Of a stretch of DNA of 12,864 nucleotides, positions 1 to 7,786 are shown in pieces. Both the position numbers and the translations under genes were made by a program. Where the stretch lies: contig JAICTB010000037.1 of assembly GCA_025936595.1 (NCBI GenBank), positions 1 through 12,864 on the forward strand. Direction: 5' to 3'. Under the pieces are notes generated by a model that saw only the letters and a list, made by a program, of their open reading frames with translations, made no database searches and was not told the DNA's origin. Source of the stretch: Thermoleophilia bacterium (GTDB taxonomy: Bacteria; Actinomycetota; Thermoleophilia; Gaiellales; Gaiellaceae). Each line of letters starts with the position of its first letter. Positions within the stretch are counted from its first letter, which is position 1.

Positions 1-1642
1 CGCGCTGCGCCTCGGCGAGCTGCTCGTGCGCGCGGGGCACGCGACGCAGGAGCACGTCGACCAGGCGCTCGAGCTCCAGCCCGTCCTGCGCAAGCGGCTC
101 GGCGAGGTGCTCGTCGAGAAGCACTGGACGACGCCGCGCGCCGTCGCCGAGGCACTCGCGGCGCAGTATGGCCTTGACTTCGTCGACCTCACGCAGATCG
201 CCGTCGACCAGCGCGCGGCAGGGCTCGTACAGGAGGGATTCGCGCACCGCCATCAGGCGATACCCGTGCGCTTCCTCGCCGACGACATCGTGCAGGTTGC
301 CGTCGCCGACCCCGGGAACCTGCAGACGACGGACGAGCTGCGACTCGCGCTCGGCGTCAAGTGCACGTTCGCCGTCGCGGACGCCGCCGCGCTCCAGTCG
401 ACGATCGCGCGCACCTACCGGTTGACGATCGCCGTCACGGACGTCGCTCCCGACGGCACGCAGCTCGACGACGAGGCGGCCACGGAAGGCACGCTGGACC
501 TCGTCAACGGATTGATCGGGCGCGCGGTGAACGCGCGCGCATCCGACGTGCACCTGAACCCGCAGCCCCGCGAGGTACTCGTACGCTTTCGCGTCGACGG
601 TGTGCTGCGCGACGACGCGCCGATCGACAAGCGCCTGGAGGCCGCGGTCGCCGCGCGCGTGAAGGTGATGGCGCAGCTCGACATCGCCGAGAAGCGAATG
701 CCGCAGGACGGCTCGTTCGTCGTCTACATCGACGGCCTCCCCGTCGACGTCCGAGCTGCGGTTCTGCCGACGAAGCACGGCGAGCAGGTCGTGCTCCGCA
801 TCCTGCAGCGCGAGCAGAAGCTGGAGCTGCCCGCGCTCGGCATGAGCCCGGACATGGAGGCGGTGTTCCTGCGCGGGATCTCGCAGCCCTACGGCGCGGT
901 GCTGACGTGCGGCCCGACGGGCTCCGGGAAGACGACCACGCTCTACGCGGCGCTCGACCGGCTGAACGACGGCGAGCGCTCGATCGCAACGATCGAGGAC
1001 CCGGTCGAGTACCAGCTCCCCGGCGTCATGCAGACCGAGGTGCACGCGCGCATCAACCTCACCTTTGCCCGCGGACTGCGCACGATCCTGCGCGCCGACC
1101 CCGACGTGATTCTCGTCGGCGAGATTCGCGACGAGGAGACGGCGCAGATCGCGATCCAGGCGGCGATGACCGGCCACCTCGTTCTCTCGACGCTGCACAC
1201 GAACGACGCCGCCGGCGCGATCGCGCGCCTGCGCACGCTGAGCGTCGATCCCGACTTGCTCGCCGGCTCGATCAACTGCATCGTCTCGCAACGCCTGGCG
1301 CGCCGCCTCTGCAGCCACTGCCGCGAGGAGTATGCGCCGACGCAGGAGCAGGTCACGTCCATGAACCTGATCTCCGCGGCCGCGAGCCCGACGCTGTACC
1401 GCGCGAACGGCTGCCTGCAGTGCGGCGGGACGGGCTACTCCGGGCGGGTCGCGCTGTACGAGTTGATGCCGGTGCACGGCCTCGGGCGCGTCCTGATCGA
1501 CGGCTCGACCGACGAGATCTTCGAGGCGGCCGTCGCGGCCGGGATGCGCACGCTGCGCGAGGACGGCGTGCGGCTGTCGCTCGCAGGCGTGACGACGCTC
1601 GACGAGGTACGCCGGATCACCGGCGACCGTCGGCTCGTCTGA
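1..1642 (+). CDS. PilB/GspE-type assembly ATPase (5' end outside window)
   Basis: Hexameric ATPase that would power assembly of a type IV pilus or type II secretion pseudopilus at the inner face of the membrane. The frame is open to the left edge from base 2. The residues before the GTG at 26 read LRLGELLV, typical of an MshEN/T2SSE N-terminal domain, so the true start is upstream. Counting from that GTG, the N-terminal domain covers about 1-140 and the ATPase core about 145-525. Visible motifs are AEKRMPQDG (from about 221), Walker A GPTGSGKTT (296-304), the Walker B region ending in GEIRD (365-369), the His box TGHLVLSTLHT and the zinc tetracysteine pair CSHC (429-432) and CLQC (463-466). 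All key motifs are intact. PilB and GspE cannot be told apart here because the pilin or secretion neighbours, if any, lie off the left edge. It overlaps the convergent MFS gene by 26 nt. Confidence 0.95.
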   Translation, partial: ALRLGELLVRAGHATQEHVDQALELQPVLRKRLGEVLVEKHWTTPRAVAEALAAQYGLDFVDLTQIAVDQRAAGLVQEGFAHRHQAIPVRFLADDIVQVAVADPGNLQTTDELRLALGVKCTFAVADAAALQSTIARTYRLTIAVTDVAPDGTQLDDEAATEGTLDLVNGLIGRAVNARASDVHLNPQPREVLVRFRVDGVLRDDAPIDKRLEAAVAARVKVMAQLDIAEKRMPQDGSFVVYIDGLPVDVRAAVLPTKHGEQVVLRILQREQKLELPALGMSPDMEAVFLRGISQPYGAVLTCGPTGSGKTTTLYAALDRLNDGERSIATIEDPVEYQLPGVMQTEVHARINLTFARGLRTILRADPDVILVGEIRDEETAQIAIQAAMTGHLVLSTLHTNDAAGAIARLRTLSVDPDLLAGSINCIVSQRLARRLCSHCREEYAPTQEQVTSMNLISAAASPTLYRANGCLQCGGTGYSGRVALYELMPVHGLGRVLIDGSTDEIFEAAVAAGMRTLREDGVRLSLAGVTTLDEVRRITGDRRLV

Positions 1643-2720
1643 CCACCAGCGCCGTCAGCGCGCAGAGCCCCGCGACGATCAGGAAGCCGATCCGGCCGTC
1701 TCCCGGGAGGGAGAACGTAAGGCCGAGGAGCGGCGTGCCGACGAGGATCGTGACGGCGGCGAGCATGTTCACGAGGCCCACGGCGGCTGCGGGCGCGTCG
1801 GGCCGCAGGTGCGCCGCGCCCGCGAAGGCCGGCGCGAACGGGATGCCTGCCGCGATGCCGATCGCGGCGGCGGCGGCGAACGCGAGCGGCAGCGGCTTCG
1901 CGATCGCGAGCACGGCGACGCCGGCGCCCGAGACGATGAAGCTCGCGCGCAGAATGCCTGTCCGGTCGATCCACCGGCCGCCGAGCGGCCGCGAGACGAG
2001 CCCGAGGAACAGAACAAGCGCGCCCGTCGGCCCGGCGACGTGCTCGGACACGCCGCCAGCGCGGTGCAGCAGCGTCACGACCCAGTTGCCGACGACGACC
2101 GACAGGCCGAACGACGCCGCGTGCATCGCTCCGAGCGGCAGCAGCCTGCGGTCGACGACGGTCAAGAGGTCGCGGACGGCCGGCGGCCGGTCGGGCTCCC
2201 GCGGCGCGAACGCGACGAGGACGAGTCCCGCAGCCGCGACGAGTGCGGCCGAGAGGAACGGAGCGCGCCACGATCCCCAGAGCGGCAGGAGAGCGAGCGC
2301 GAGCCCGCCACCCGCCATGCTCACGGCGCCGTACATCCCCTGCGCAACGGCCGAGCCGATCGTCGCTCGCACGTAGTCGCTGCCGCCGACGAACGCTCCC
2401 GCGGTGCCGATGCCGGCGACGACGCGCATGCCGATCGCGAACCACGCTTCGCGCCACCCGAGCGCCGCGGCCGACGCGACGGCGACGATCGCAAGCCCGG
2501 CGCCGCCGACGAGCCGCGCGCCGATGCGGTCGCAGAGACGGCCCATCGGAACCTGGAGCGCGGCGTGCGTGAGAAAGAGGCCGGTCGTGAAGAGGCCGAC
2601 GACCGCGAGGCCGACGCCGTACTCGCGGGAGACGGTGTCGGCGAGCGCGCCGACGTTCGCGACGTTGAAGCCGGGCGTGAACGCCAGCGCGAATCCCCCT
2701 GCCGCCGCCCGAGCGCGCAC
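1617..2720 (-). CDS. MFS transporter
   Basis: Major facilitator superfamily secondary transporter of the cytoplasmic membrane, 367 residues and somewhat short for the family. The protein is almost wholly hydrophobic helices. The loop after the second helix carries MFS motif A, GRLCDRIGAR (60-69). A second degenerate copy, GGRWIDRTG, starts the C-terminal half, as expected from the internal duplication of the fold. A cytoplasmic loop (APREPDRPPAVRD) separates the halves. Translation probably starts at the GTG at 2720, 10 nt after the stop of the CGNR regulator gene. There is no clear ribosome binding site, which suggests coupling to that gene. The substrate cannot be read from sequence; a drug, sugar or organic acid are all possible. 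Its 3' end overlaps the 3' end of the opposing PilB/GspE-type gene by 26 nt. Confidence 0.9.
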   Translation of the reverse strand: MRARAAAGGFALAFTPGFNVANVGALADTVSREYGVGLAVVGLFTTGLFLTHAALQVPMGRLCDRIGARLVGGAGLAIVAVASAAALGWREAWFAIGMRVVAGIGTAGAFVGGSDYVRATIGSAVAQGMYGAVSMAGGGLALALLPLWGSWRAPFLSAALVAAAGLVLVAFAPREPDRPPAVRDLLTVVDRRLLPLGAMHAASFGLSVVVGNWVVTLLHRAGGVSEHVAGPTGALVLFLGLVSRPLGGRWIDRTGILRASFIVSGAGVAVLAIAKPLPLAFAAAAAIGIAAGIPFAPAFAGAAHLRPDAPAAAVGLVNMLAAVTILVGTPLLGLTFSLPGDGRIGFLIVAGLCALTALVVRRADGRR

Positions 2721-2730
2721 CGCCGCGAAT

Positions 2731-3225
2731 CTATACGCGGCGTCGGCGACGGTAGGCGCGCGTCTTCGCCCGGTTCCCGCAGATCTGCATCGAGCACCAC
2801 GTCGCCGAACGGTTCGGCGAGTAGTCGTAGAAGGACCAGTTGCAGTTGCGGCACGCCTTCAGGCGGCCCCAGCTTCCGTCGAGCATGGCTCCGAGAACGA
2901 CGGCAGCGACGGCGTCGAGCGCGTCGCCGTCCGCCTGCACGCGCAGCTCGCCGCTCTCCTCGAGCCGGAGGGACACGCGCGCGGCGGCGCCGTTCACGAC
3001 CTCGACCGCGGCCCGGTCGAGCGGGAAGCCGTTGTTCGCGAGGACGAGCGTCCGCAGCGCCTCACGCAGCTCCCGTGCGCGCTCGAGCTGCGCACCCGCA
3101 AGCCCCTGCTCGGCGAGCCACTCCGGCAGCCACTCCGCCTCCCCGTGGACGTCGCAGCTGTTCAGGAGCAGCTGCACCCGGCGGAGCGGCTCGGGAGCGG
3201 CCTTCGGCAGGTCGTAGCGCGGCAC
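2731..3225 (-). CDS. CGNR zinc-finger regulator (ABATE domain)
   Basis: Putative DNA-binding regulator of the ABATE/CGNR zinc-finger family, 164 residues. The N-terminal part (about 1-115) has the helical ABATE-like region with LLNSCDVHGE near the start. The C-terminal finger has ligands C125, C128, C144 and C149, with the family signature WCSMQICGNRAK (143-154) followed by an arginine-rich tail RRRRRV. The frame is open further upstream to a GTG at 3264. I chose the GTG at 3225 because family members begin just before this segment, and because the longer start would lie upstream of the best -10 element. No Shine-Dalgarno is visible; the predicted transcript start is only 4-5 nt upstream. The MFS gene follows after 10 nt, so the pair is probably one transcript in which the regulator may control the transporter. 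Family assignment is firm; the regulatory target is inferred. Confidence 0.88.
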   Translation of the reverse strand: MPRYDLPKAAPEPLRRVQLLLNSCDVHGEAEWLPEWLAEQGLAGAQLERARELREALRTLVLANNGFPLDRAAVEVVNGAAARVSLRLEESGELRVQADGDALDAVAAVVLGAMLDGSWGRLKACRNCNWSFYDYSPNRSATWCSMQICGNRAKTRAYRRRRRV

Positions 3226-3227
3226 GG

Positions 3228-3256
3228 TTGCCGCGATTCTACGACACCGGTAGAGT
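3228..3256 (+). promoter_or_regulatory. Predicted sigma70-like promoter for the ABC permease operon
   Basis: A -35-like TTGCCG (3228-3233), a 17-nt spacer and a -10-like TAGAGT (3251-3256) each match 4 of 6 consensus bases. A start about 7 nt downstream (3263-3264) would put the GTG at 3267 almost at the 5' end of the RNA. That fits the absence of a Shine-Dalgarno and the common use of leaderless mRNAs in actinobacteria. Prediction from sequence only. Confidence 0.5.
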
Positions 3257-3257
3257 C
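3235..3257. repeat. Imperfect palindrome spanning the divergent promoters
   Basis: Arms GATTCTAC (3235-3242) and GTAGAGTC (3250-3257) are inverted repeats with a single mismatch, separated by 7 nt (GACACCG). Each arm holds one of the two divergent -10-like hexamers. The symmetry may simply reflect two promoters back to back, or it may be an operator, for example for the adjacent CGNR regulator. The palindrome is seen directly; the operator role is inferred. Confidence 0.5.
3236..3241 (-). promoter_or_regulatory. Predicted -10 element for the CGNR/MFS operon
   Basis: On the minus strand these bases read TAGAAT, 5 of 6 matches to TATAAT. The expected start is near 3229, 4-5 nt before the GTG at 3225. 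I see no good -35 hexamer at the usual distance (around 3258-3264), so the promoter would be weak or activator-dependent. Confidence 0.42.
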
Positions 3258-3266
3258 TCCACACTG

Positions 3267-6200
3267 GTGTTGCTGCGGATCGTGTACCCGCTCCGGCTCG
3301 TCGCTGCGCGGCTGCGCGGCGGGGGGCGGCGCCTGCTCCTCGTCGCGCTCGGGATCGTGGCGGGCGCCGCCGTGCTCGCCGCCGTGCTCGCCGGCCGCCT
3401 CGTCATGCAGGACCGCGCGCTCGCGCAGGCAACGGCGCAGCTGCCCGCCGGCGACCGCGAGGTGCAGGTCGTCTGGAGCGGCGCCTCAGACAGCTTCGCC
3501 GGCCTCGACCGGGTCGTCCGGCCGAAGATCGGCACGCTGACGGGGCGGCAGCCGTCGGCCGCGATGCTCTTCCGCGAGGCGTCGATCCAGGGGTCGCTCG
3601 TCAACCTGCGCGCAGCGGACGACCTGAACCGCTGGGTGAAGCTCGTCTCCGGTCGGCTCCCGACCGTGTGCCGCCCGTCCCACTGCGAGGTGCTGCGCCT
3701 CGAGGGGAAGGGCCCGATCCCGTCGACGCGGTATCTCCACCTGATCGAGGTCGGGCGGGCCGCGCTCCGGCCGGATGCGCCGTTCGCACCGTTCGTGCTG
3801 CCGGCGCCGCCGACCGAGATGGTGGCGCGCGCCGTCCGCTACCACACGCCGGCTCCGTCGCCGGTCGTGATCGCGAACGGCGTCGAGGGCCTCTCCCACA
3901 ACACGGAGCTCGAGACCTTCTATCGCTCGTATGCGTGGTTCGTGCCGATCGCCGCCGGTGACGTGCACCCGTGGTCGGTCGACGCGTTCGGGCGCACCGT
4001 CGCGCGCCTGACCGCGCAGATCGACGCGAGCTCGGACCAGTTCGCGGTGACGGCACCGACGGAGACGCTCGCGACGGCTGCGGGCTCCTCGCGCGCGGCG
4101 GCGAGGCGGCTGCTGCTCCTCGGAGGCGAGGGCGGCGCGCTCCTGCTCGCGTTCACGATCCTCGCGGCCGCCGCCCTGCGGCGCGACGCGAGCGACGCGC
4201 GACGGCGGTTGACGTGGTTCGGAGCACGGCGGTGGCAGGTCGAGCTGTTCACGTTCGCCGAGTCCGCCGCCGTCGCCGTCGCGGCGACGGTTACCGGCTG
4301 GGTCGCGGGCGGCGCGGTCGCCGCCTACGTCGCAGCGCGAGCGGGCACGCCGTCGTGGGACGTCGTCGCGCACGCCCTCCTCTCGAGAAGCGGCATCCTC
4401 GCGGCCGTGTGCGTCGCGGCCGCCGCCGCGCTGCTGCTCTATCTGACCGTTCGCGCGCCGGCGTTGCAGTTCGGCCGGCTCGCATTCACGCCGCTCGACG
4501 CGGCTGCAACCGGCGCGGTCGCCGTCGTGCTCGTCGGCTGGGCGCGGGGCTCCGTCGATGCGCAGCAGCTCTCCGGCGGCGGCGGGACGAGCGCGTTCCT
4601 GCTGCTCGTGCCCGCGCTGATCGTCTTCGCCGCCTCCGTCGTCGCGGCCCGGCTCCTTTCTCCCGCGTTGCGGGCGCTCGGTTGCGCGAGCCGGCGCGGG
4701 CCGATCGCGCTGCGCCTCGCGGCAGCGTCCCTCGCCCGCAGCCCGGGGCACGCGGCGATCGCGGCAACCTTCCTCGTCGCGAGCCTCGGGCTGGCGCTGT
4801 TCGCCGTCGTCTACCGCTCGACGCTCGAGCGCGGCCAGCGGGACGAGGCGGCGTACGCAGTTCCCGCGTCGTATGTCCTGAGCGAGGACCTGCTGCAGCT
4901 CATCCCGGTCCTCCACGGCAATCCACCGCCCGGCACACGGGTACTCCGCCTCTCCGGCAACGTGCCGTCGGCGGCGACGTTCACGTTCCTCGCGTTGCCC
5001 GCGCGCAGGATCGACGAGGTCGGCGGCTGGCGCCCCGACTTCGCCTCGCGGTCGCTTGGCAAGCTCGGAACCTCGATCGCCCCTGCCCGTGACACCTCGC
5101 TCCGCACGGTCGCGCTCCCCCGCGGCCGGCGCTTTACGCTCCCGGTGACGGCGCACACGGGCGACGACGTGATCGTCCGCGCGTTCTTCCGCTCGAGCCT
5201 CGGCGACTACATCGCCGTCTCGCTCGGGCACACCGACGGCCCGCGCCCCGTGACGCTGCGTGGCCGGATCCCGTTCCGGCACGCGACGCTCGACCGGCTC
5301 GAGCTGGACATCATGAACAACGGGCGCATCACCGCCAACGCCGGCGTCGGCATCCAGCCGAGCGCGAAGGGAACGATCGGCTTCGGCCGGCCCCGCGTCA
5401 ACGGGCGGCCGGTAACGGATGCGTTCAAGAGCTGGACCGGCACCGGCGGCGTCGGCGGCACCCGTGCGCGGCTCGGCTATGTGCTCACGCCGGACCGAAA
5501 CGGCGTCTTCCGTCCGATCGAGCCGACGGACGGCAGGCTGCTCCGGGTCCTCGCGACGCCGCGCGTCGCGGCCGAGGCCGGCCCGCACGGTGTCATCCCG
5601 CTGCAGGTCGAGGGCGAGCAGATCGCGGCCCGCGTCGTCGGAGTCGTACAGCGCTTCCCGTCGATCGTCGGCGATGCGGTCGTCGCCGACCGCGTGACCG
5701 CGTCCACCGCGCTCGACACGCGCTATCCGGGCCTCGGGACGACGAACGAGATCTGGGTGAACGGCGACACGGCACCGCGCGTTCCCTCCCTGAGCGTGCA
5801 GTCGCGCGCCGACACGCTCGCGCGCCTCCGCGCCGACCCGCTCGCGCGTGGCGCGCTGCTGACGCTCGCGGGGACCTCTGCGGTCGCGCTGCTGCTGGCG
5901 CTCGTCGGGCTCGTGCTCGCCGTGGTCGGCGACGTGCGCGACGACCGCGGGGAGCTCTTCGACCTGGAGGCGCAGGGCGCCGCACCGCGGACGATTCGCG
6001 CGCACCTGCGGCTGCGCGCGCTGCTCGTCGCCGCTTTCGGGATCGCCGGCGGGCTCGCACTGGGAGCGATCCTCTCGGCGCTCGTGATCTCTCTCGTCTC
6101 GGTGACCGCGAGCGCCGCCGAGCCCGAGCCGCCGCTGCGCCTCTCGTTCGACGTGCCGCTGCTCGCCGCCTCGGCCGCCGTCTACGTCGCGCTCGCCGCG

Positions 6201-6269
6201 CTGCTCGTCGCCGCCGCGACAACGGTGCGCGGCCGCGCACCCGAACGCGCCGCGGAGACGGTGGTATGA
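3267..6269 (+). CDS. FtsX/MacB-type ABC transporter permease, large 10-helix form
   Basis: Membrane subunit of a MacB/LolC-superfamily ABC transporter, 1000 residues. One helix (about 22-45) precedes a first extracytoplasmic domain (about 46-275). Helices at about 281-307, 330-360 and 376-399 form the first FtsX core, and three more lie at about 412-428, 442-468 and 494-518. A very large second extracytoplasmic domain (about 519-860) is followed by the second FtsX core at about 861-890, 919-950 and 965-990. The first extracytoplasmic domain has C135 and C140 (CRPSHC), a possible disulfide. The start is the GTG at 3267; an in-frame TTG follows directly at 3270. The frame is open far upstream, but those residues are the antisense of the regulator and MFS genes. 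The stop overlaps the ATPase start (ATGA), giving one transport unit. Substrate unknown; such systems usually handle lipids, lipoproteins or peptides, or transmit mechanical signals, rather than importing small solutes. Confidence 0.9.
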   Translation: MLLRIVYPLRLVAARLRGGGRRLLLVALGIVAGAAVLAAVLAGRLVMQDRALAQATAQLPAGDREVQVVWSGASDSFAGLDRVVRPKIGTLTGRQPSAAMLFREASIQGSLVNLRAADDLNRWVKLVSGRLPTVCRPSHCEVLRLEGKGPIPSTRYLHLIEVGRAALRPDAPFAPFVLPAPPTEMVARAVRYHTPAPSPVVIANGVEGLSHNTELETFYRSYAWFVPIAAGDVHPWSVDAFGRTVARLTAQIDASSDQFAVTAPTETLATAAGSSRAAARRLLLLGGEGGALLLAFTILAAAALRRDASDARRRLTWFGARRWQVELFTFAESAAVAVAATVTGWVAGGAVAAYVAARAGTPSWDVVAHALLSRSGILAAVCVAAAAALLLYLTVRAPALQFGRLAFTPLDAAATGAVAVVLVGWARGSVDAQQLSGGGGTSAFLLLVPALIVFAASVVAARLLSPALRALGCASRRGPIALRLAAASLARSPGHAAIAATFLVASLGLALFAVVYRSTLERGQRDEAAYAVPASYVLSEDLLQLIPVLHGNPPPGTRVLRLSGNVPSAATFTFLALPARRIDEVGGWRPDFASRSLGKLGTSIAPARDTSLRTVALPRGRRFTLPVTAHTGDDVIVRAFFRSSLGDYIAVSLGHTDGPRPVTLRGRIPFRHATLDRLELDIMNNGRITANAGVGIQPSAKGTIGFGRPRVNGRPVTDAFKSWTGTGGVGGTRARLGYVLTPDRNGVFRPIEPTDGRLLRVLATPRVAAEAGPHGVIPLQVEGEQIAARVVGVVQRFPSIVGDAVVADRVTASTALDTRYPGLGTTNEIWVNGDTAPRVPSLSVQSRADTLARLRADPLARGALLTLAGTSAVALLLALVGLVLAVVGDVRDDRGELFDLEAQGAAPRTIRAHLRLRALLVAAFGIAGGLALGAILSALVISLVSVTASAAEPEPPLRLSFDVPLLAASAAVYVALAALLVAAATTVRGRAPERAAETVV
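6254..6257 (+). promoter_or_regulatory. Ribosome binding site of the twin ABC ATPase
   Basis: GGAG lies 8 nt before the ATG at 6266, inside the 3' end of the permease gene. It is one of the few convincing Shine-Dalgarno sequences in the window. With the ATGA overlap it fixes the start and supports translational coupling. Confidence 0.6.
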
Positions 6270-7786
6270 GCGCGATCGAGCTGAAGGACGTCTTCCGCGT
6301 CCATTCGACGCCGGAGGGCGACGCGGCGGCGCTGCAGGGGCTGTCGCTCCGCGTCGACGACGGCGAGGTCGTGACCGTGCTCGGCCCGAGCGGCTCGGGC
6401 AAGTCGACGCTCCTGCGCCTGCTCGCCGGGCTCGACCGGCCGTCGGCCGGCGTCGTCCGCGTGTACGGCGAGGACGTCGCGAAGCTCGGCTCGCGCAGCC
6501 TCGCCCGCTACCGCTCGTCGCTGCTCGGCTACGCCGACCAGCACTACGCGCGCGCGCTCGCACCCGAGCTCTCGGCTCGCGAGCTCGTGGCCGTGCAGCT
6601 CGGACTGCGCGGAGCCTCCCGGGCGGGGCGCTTCCGGAGGGCGGACGAGCTGCTCGAACGCGTCGGCCTCGGCTCCAAGGGCGACCGCCGCCCCACGCAG
6701 CTCTCCGGCGGCGAGCAGCAGCGCGTCGCGCTCTGCGCGGCACTCGCACACCGGCCGAAGCTCTTCCTTGCCGACGAGCCGACGGGCGAGCTCGACGCCG
6801 CGACCGCCGACCAGGTCTACGACATGCTCGCCGAGCTCGTGCGCGAGCATCGCTGCACGACGGTGATCGTCAGCCACGACCCGGAGTCGGCGCGGATCGC
6901 CGACCGCATCGTGCGCATTCGTGACGGCCGCGTGTCGGAGGAGTGGTCGCGCGACGACGCGGGCGGCGAGACGATCGTCGTCGGCCGCGGCGGCTGGCTG
7001 CGCCTTCCCGAGGAGCTCCTCCTGCGCGCCGGCATCGGCGCGAAGGCGACCGCGCGCTTCGACGACGGCTCCGTCGTCGTGACGGGCGTGGGCGCTGCCG
7101 AAGCACCCGAACCCGGTTCGCGCAGCGAGCCGGGTTCGAGCGGCCCGAGCCGCGTCGTCGCGCGTGCGCAGGATCTCTCCCACCACTACGGTGAGACGGA
7201 GGTGCTGCGCGGGCTCGACCTGGAGCTGCACGGCGGGCGCCTGCACGCGATCACGGGCAAGTCCGGCTCCGGCAAGACGACGCTCCTGCATCTCCTGGCC
7301 GGGCTCGAGCTGCCGGCGGCCGGCTCGATCAGCGTCGAAGGGACCGAGCTGACCTCGCTCGACCGGGCAGGCCGAGCCGCGCTGCGCCGCGCGAAGATCG
7401 CGTACGTCGGCCAGCAGGCGGGCCTCGTCCCGCACCTGTCGGCGCTCGAGAACGTCGAGCTCGCCCTCGCCCTCCGCGGGCTCGACGGCGACGGCTTCGC
7501 CGCGCACGCCGCGCTCGAAGCGGTCGGCCTCGGCGAACGTGCGACGCAGCGCGTCGCTCGGCTCTCCCAGGGCGAGCGGGCGCGTGTCGCGATCGCGCGC
7601 GCCGTCGTCTCGAAGCCGGCGATCCTGCTCGCGGACGAACCGACTTCCCGCCTCGACGGCGCAAACGCGATCTCGATCGCGATCCTGCTTTCGCGGCTCG
7701 CCCGCGAGACCGGCGCGGCAGTGGCCTGCGCGACCCACGACCCGCTGGTGATCGAGCAGGCTGACACAAGGATTCCGCTGCCCTAG
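6266..7786 (+). CDS. ABC transporter ATPase with two fused nucleotide-binding domains
   Basis: Energising subunit for the permease just upstream, 506 residues with two LolD/MacB-like domains in one chain. Domain 1 (about 1-228) has Walker A GPSGSGKST (40-48), signature LSGGEQQR (146-153), Walker B LFLADEPT (166-173) and H-loop H204. A linker (about 229-290) includes a Gly/Ser/Pro/Glu-rich stretch. Domain 2 (about 291-506) has Walker A GKSGSGKTT (331-339), the altered signature LSQGERAR (433-440), Walker B ILLADEPT (453-460) and H-loop H491. It stops only 15 residues after H491. Both catalytic glutamates (E171, E458) are present, so both sites could hydrolyse ATP, though the changed signature may make them unequal. 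MacB-type partners are usually homodimers of single-domain ATPases; this fusion would supply the pair covalently for one 10-helix permease. Confidence 0.93.
   Translation: MSAIELKDVFRVHSTPEGDAAALQGLSLRVDDGEVVTVLGPSGSGKSTLLRLLAGLDRPSAGVVRVYGEDVAKLGSRSLARYRSSLLGYADQHYARALAPELSARELVAVQLGLRGASRAGRFRRADELLERVGLGSKGDRRPTQLSGGEQQRVALCAALAHRPKLFLADEPTGELDAATADQVYDMLAELVREHRCTTVIVSHDPESARIADRIVRIRDGRVSEEWSRDDAGGETIVVGRGGWLRLPEELLLRAGIGAKATARFDDGSVVVTGVGAAEAPEPGSRSEPGSSGPSRVVARAQDLSHHYGETEVLRGLDLELHGGRLHAITGKSGSGKTTLLHLLAGLELPAAGSISVEGTELTSLDRAGRAALRRAKIAYVGQQAGLVPHLSALENVELALALRGLDGDGFAAHAALEAVGLGERATQRVARLSQGERARVAIARAVVSKPAILLADEPTSRLDGANAISIAILLSRLARETGAAVACATHDPLVIEQADTRIPLP

Noticed and set aside
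361..2376. Plus-strand open frame overlapping the PilB/GspE-type ATPase and MFS genes
   Set aside because: Its product is a compositionally biased Arg/Ala-rich chain lying across two well-supported genes in other frames.
3226..3264. Earlier GTG start (3264) for the CGNR regulator
   Set aside because: It would add 13 residues (MWRLYRCRR...) unlike the family's N-terminus, and would place the start upstream of the best minus-strand -10 element.
1809..3266. Long N-terminal extension of the permease frame
   Set aside because: The extra 486 codons are Arg/Glu/Asp-rich and antisense to the MFS and regulator genes. The GTG at 3267 lies just before the first membrane helix and fits the predicted promoter.
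3486..6749. Minus-strand open frame of over 1000 codons antisense to the permease and ATPase genes
   Set aside because: It is a shadow frame of GC-rich coding DNA. The product is an Arg/Asp/Glu-rich low-complexity chain without domains, while the plus strand encodes clear permease helices and Walker motifs.
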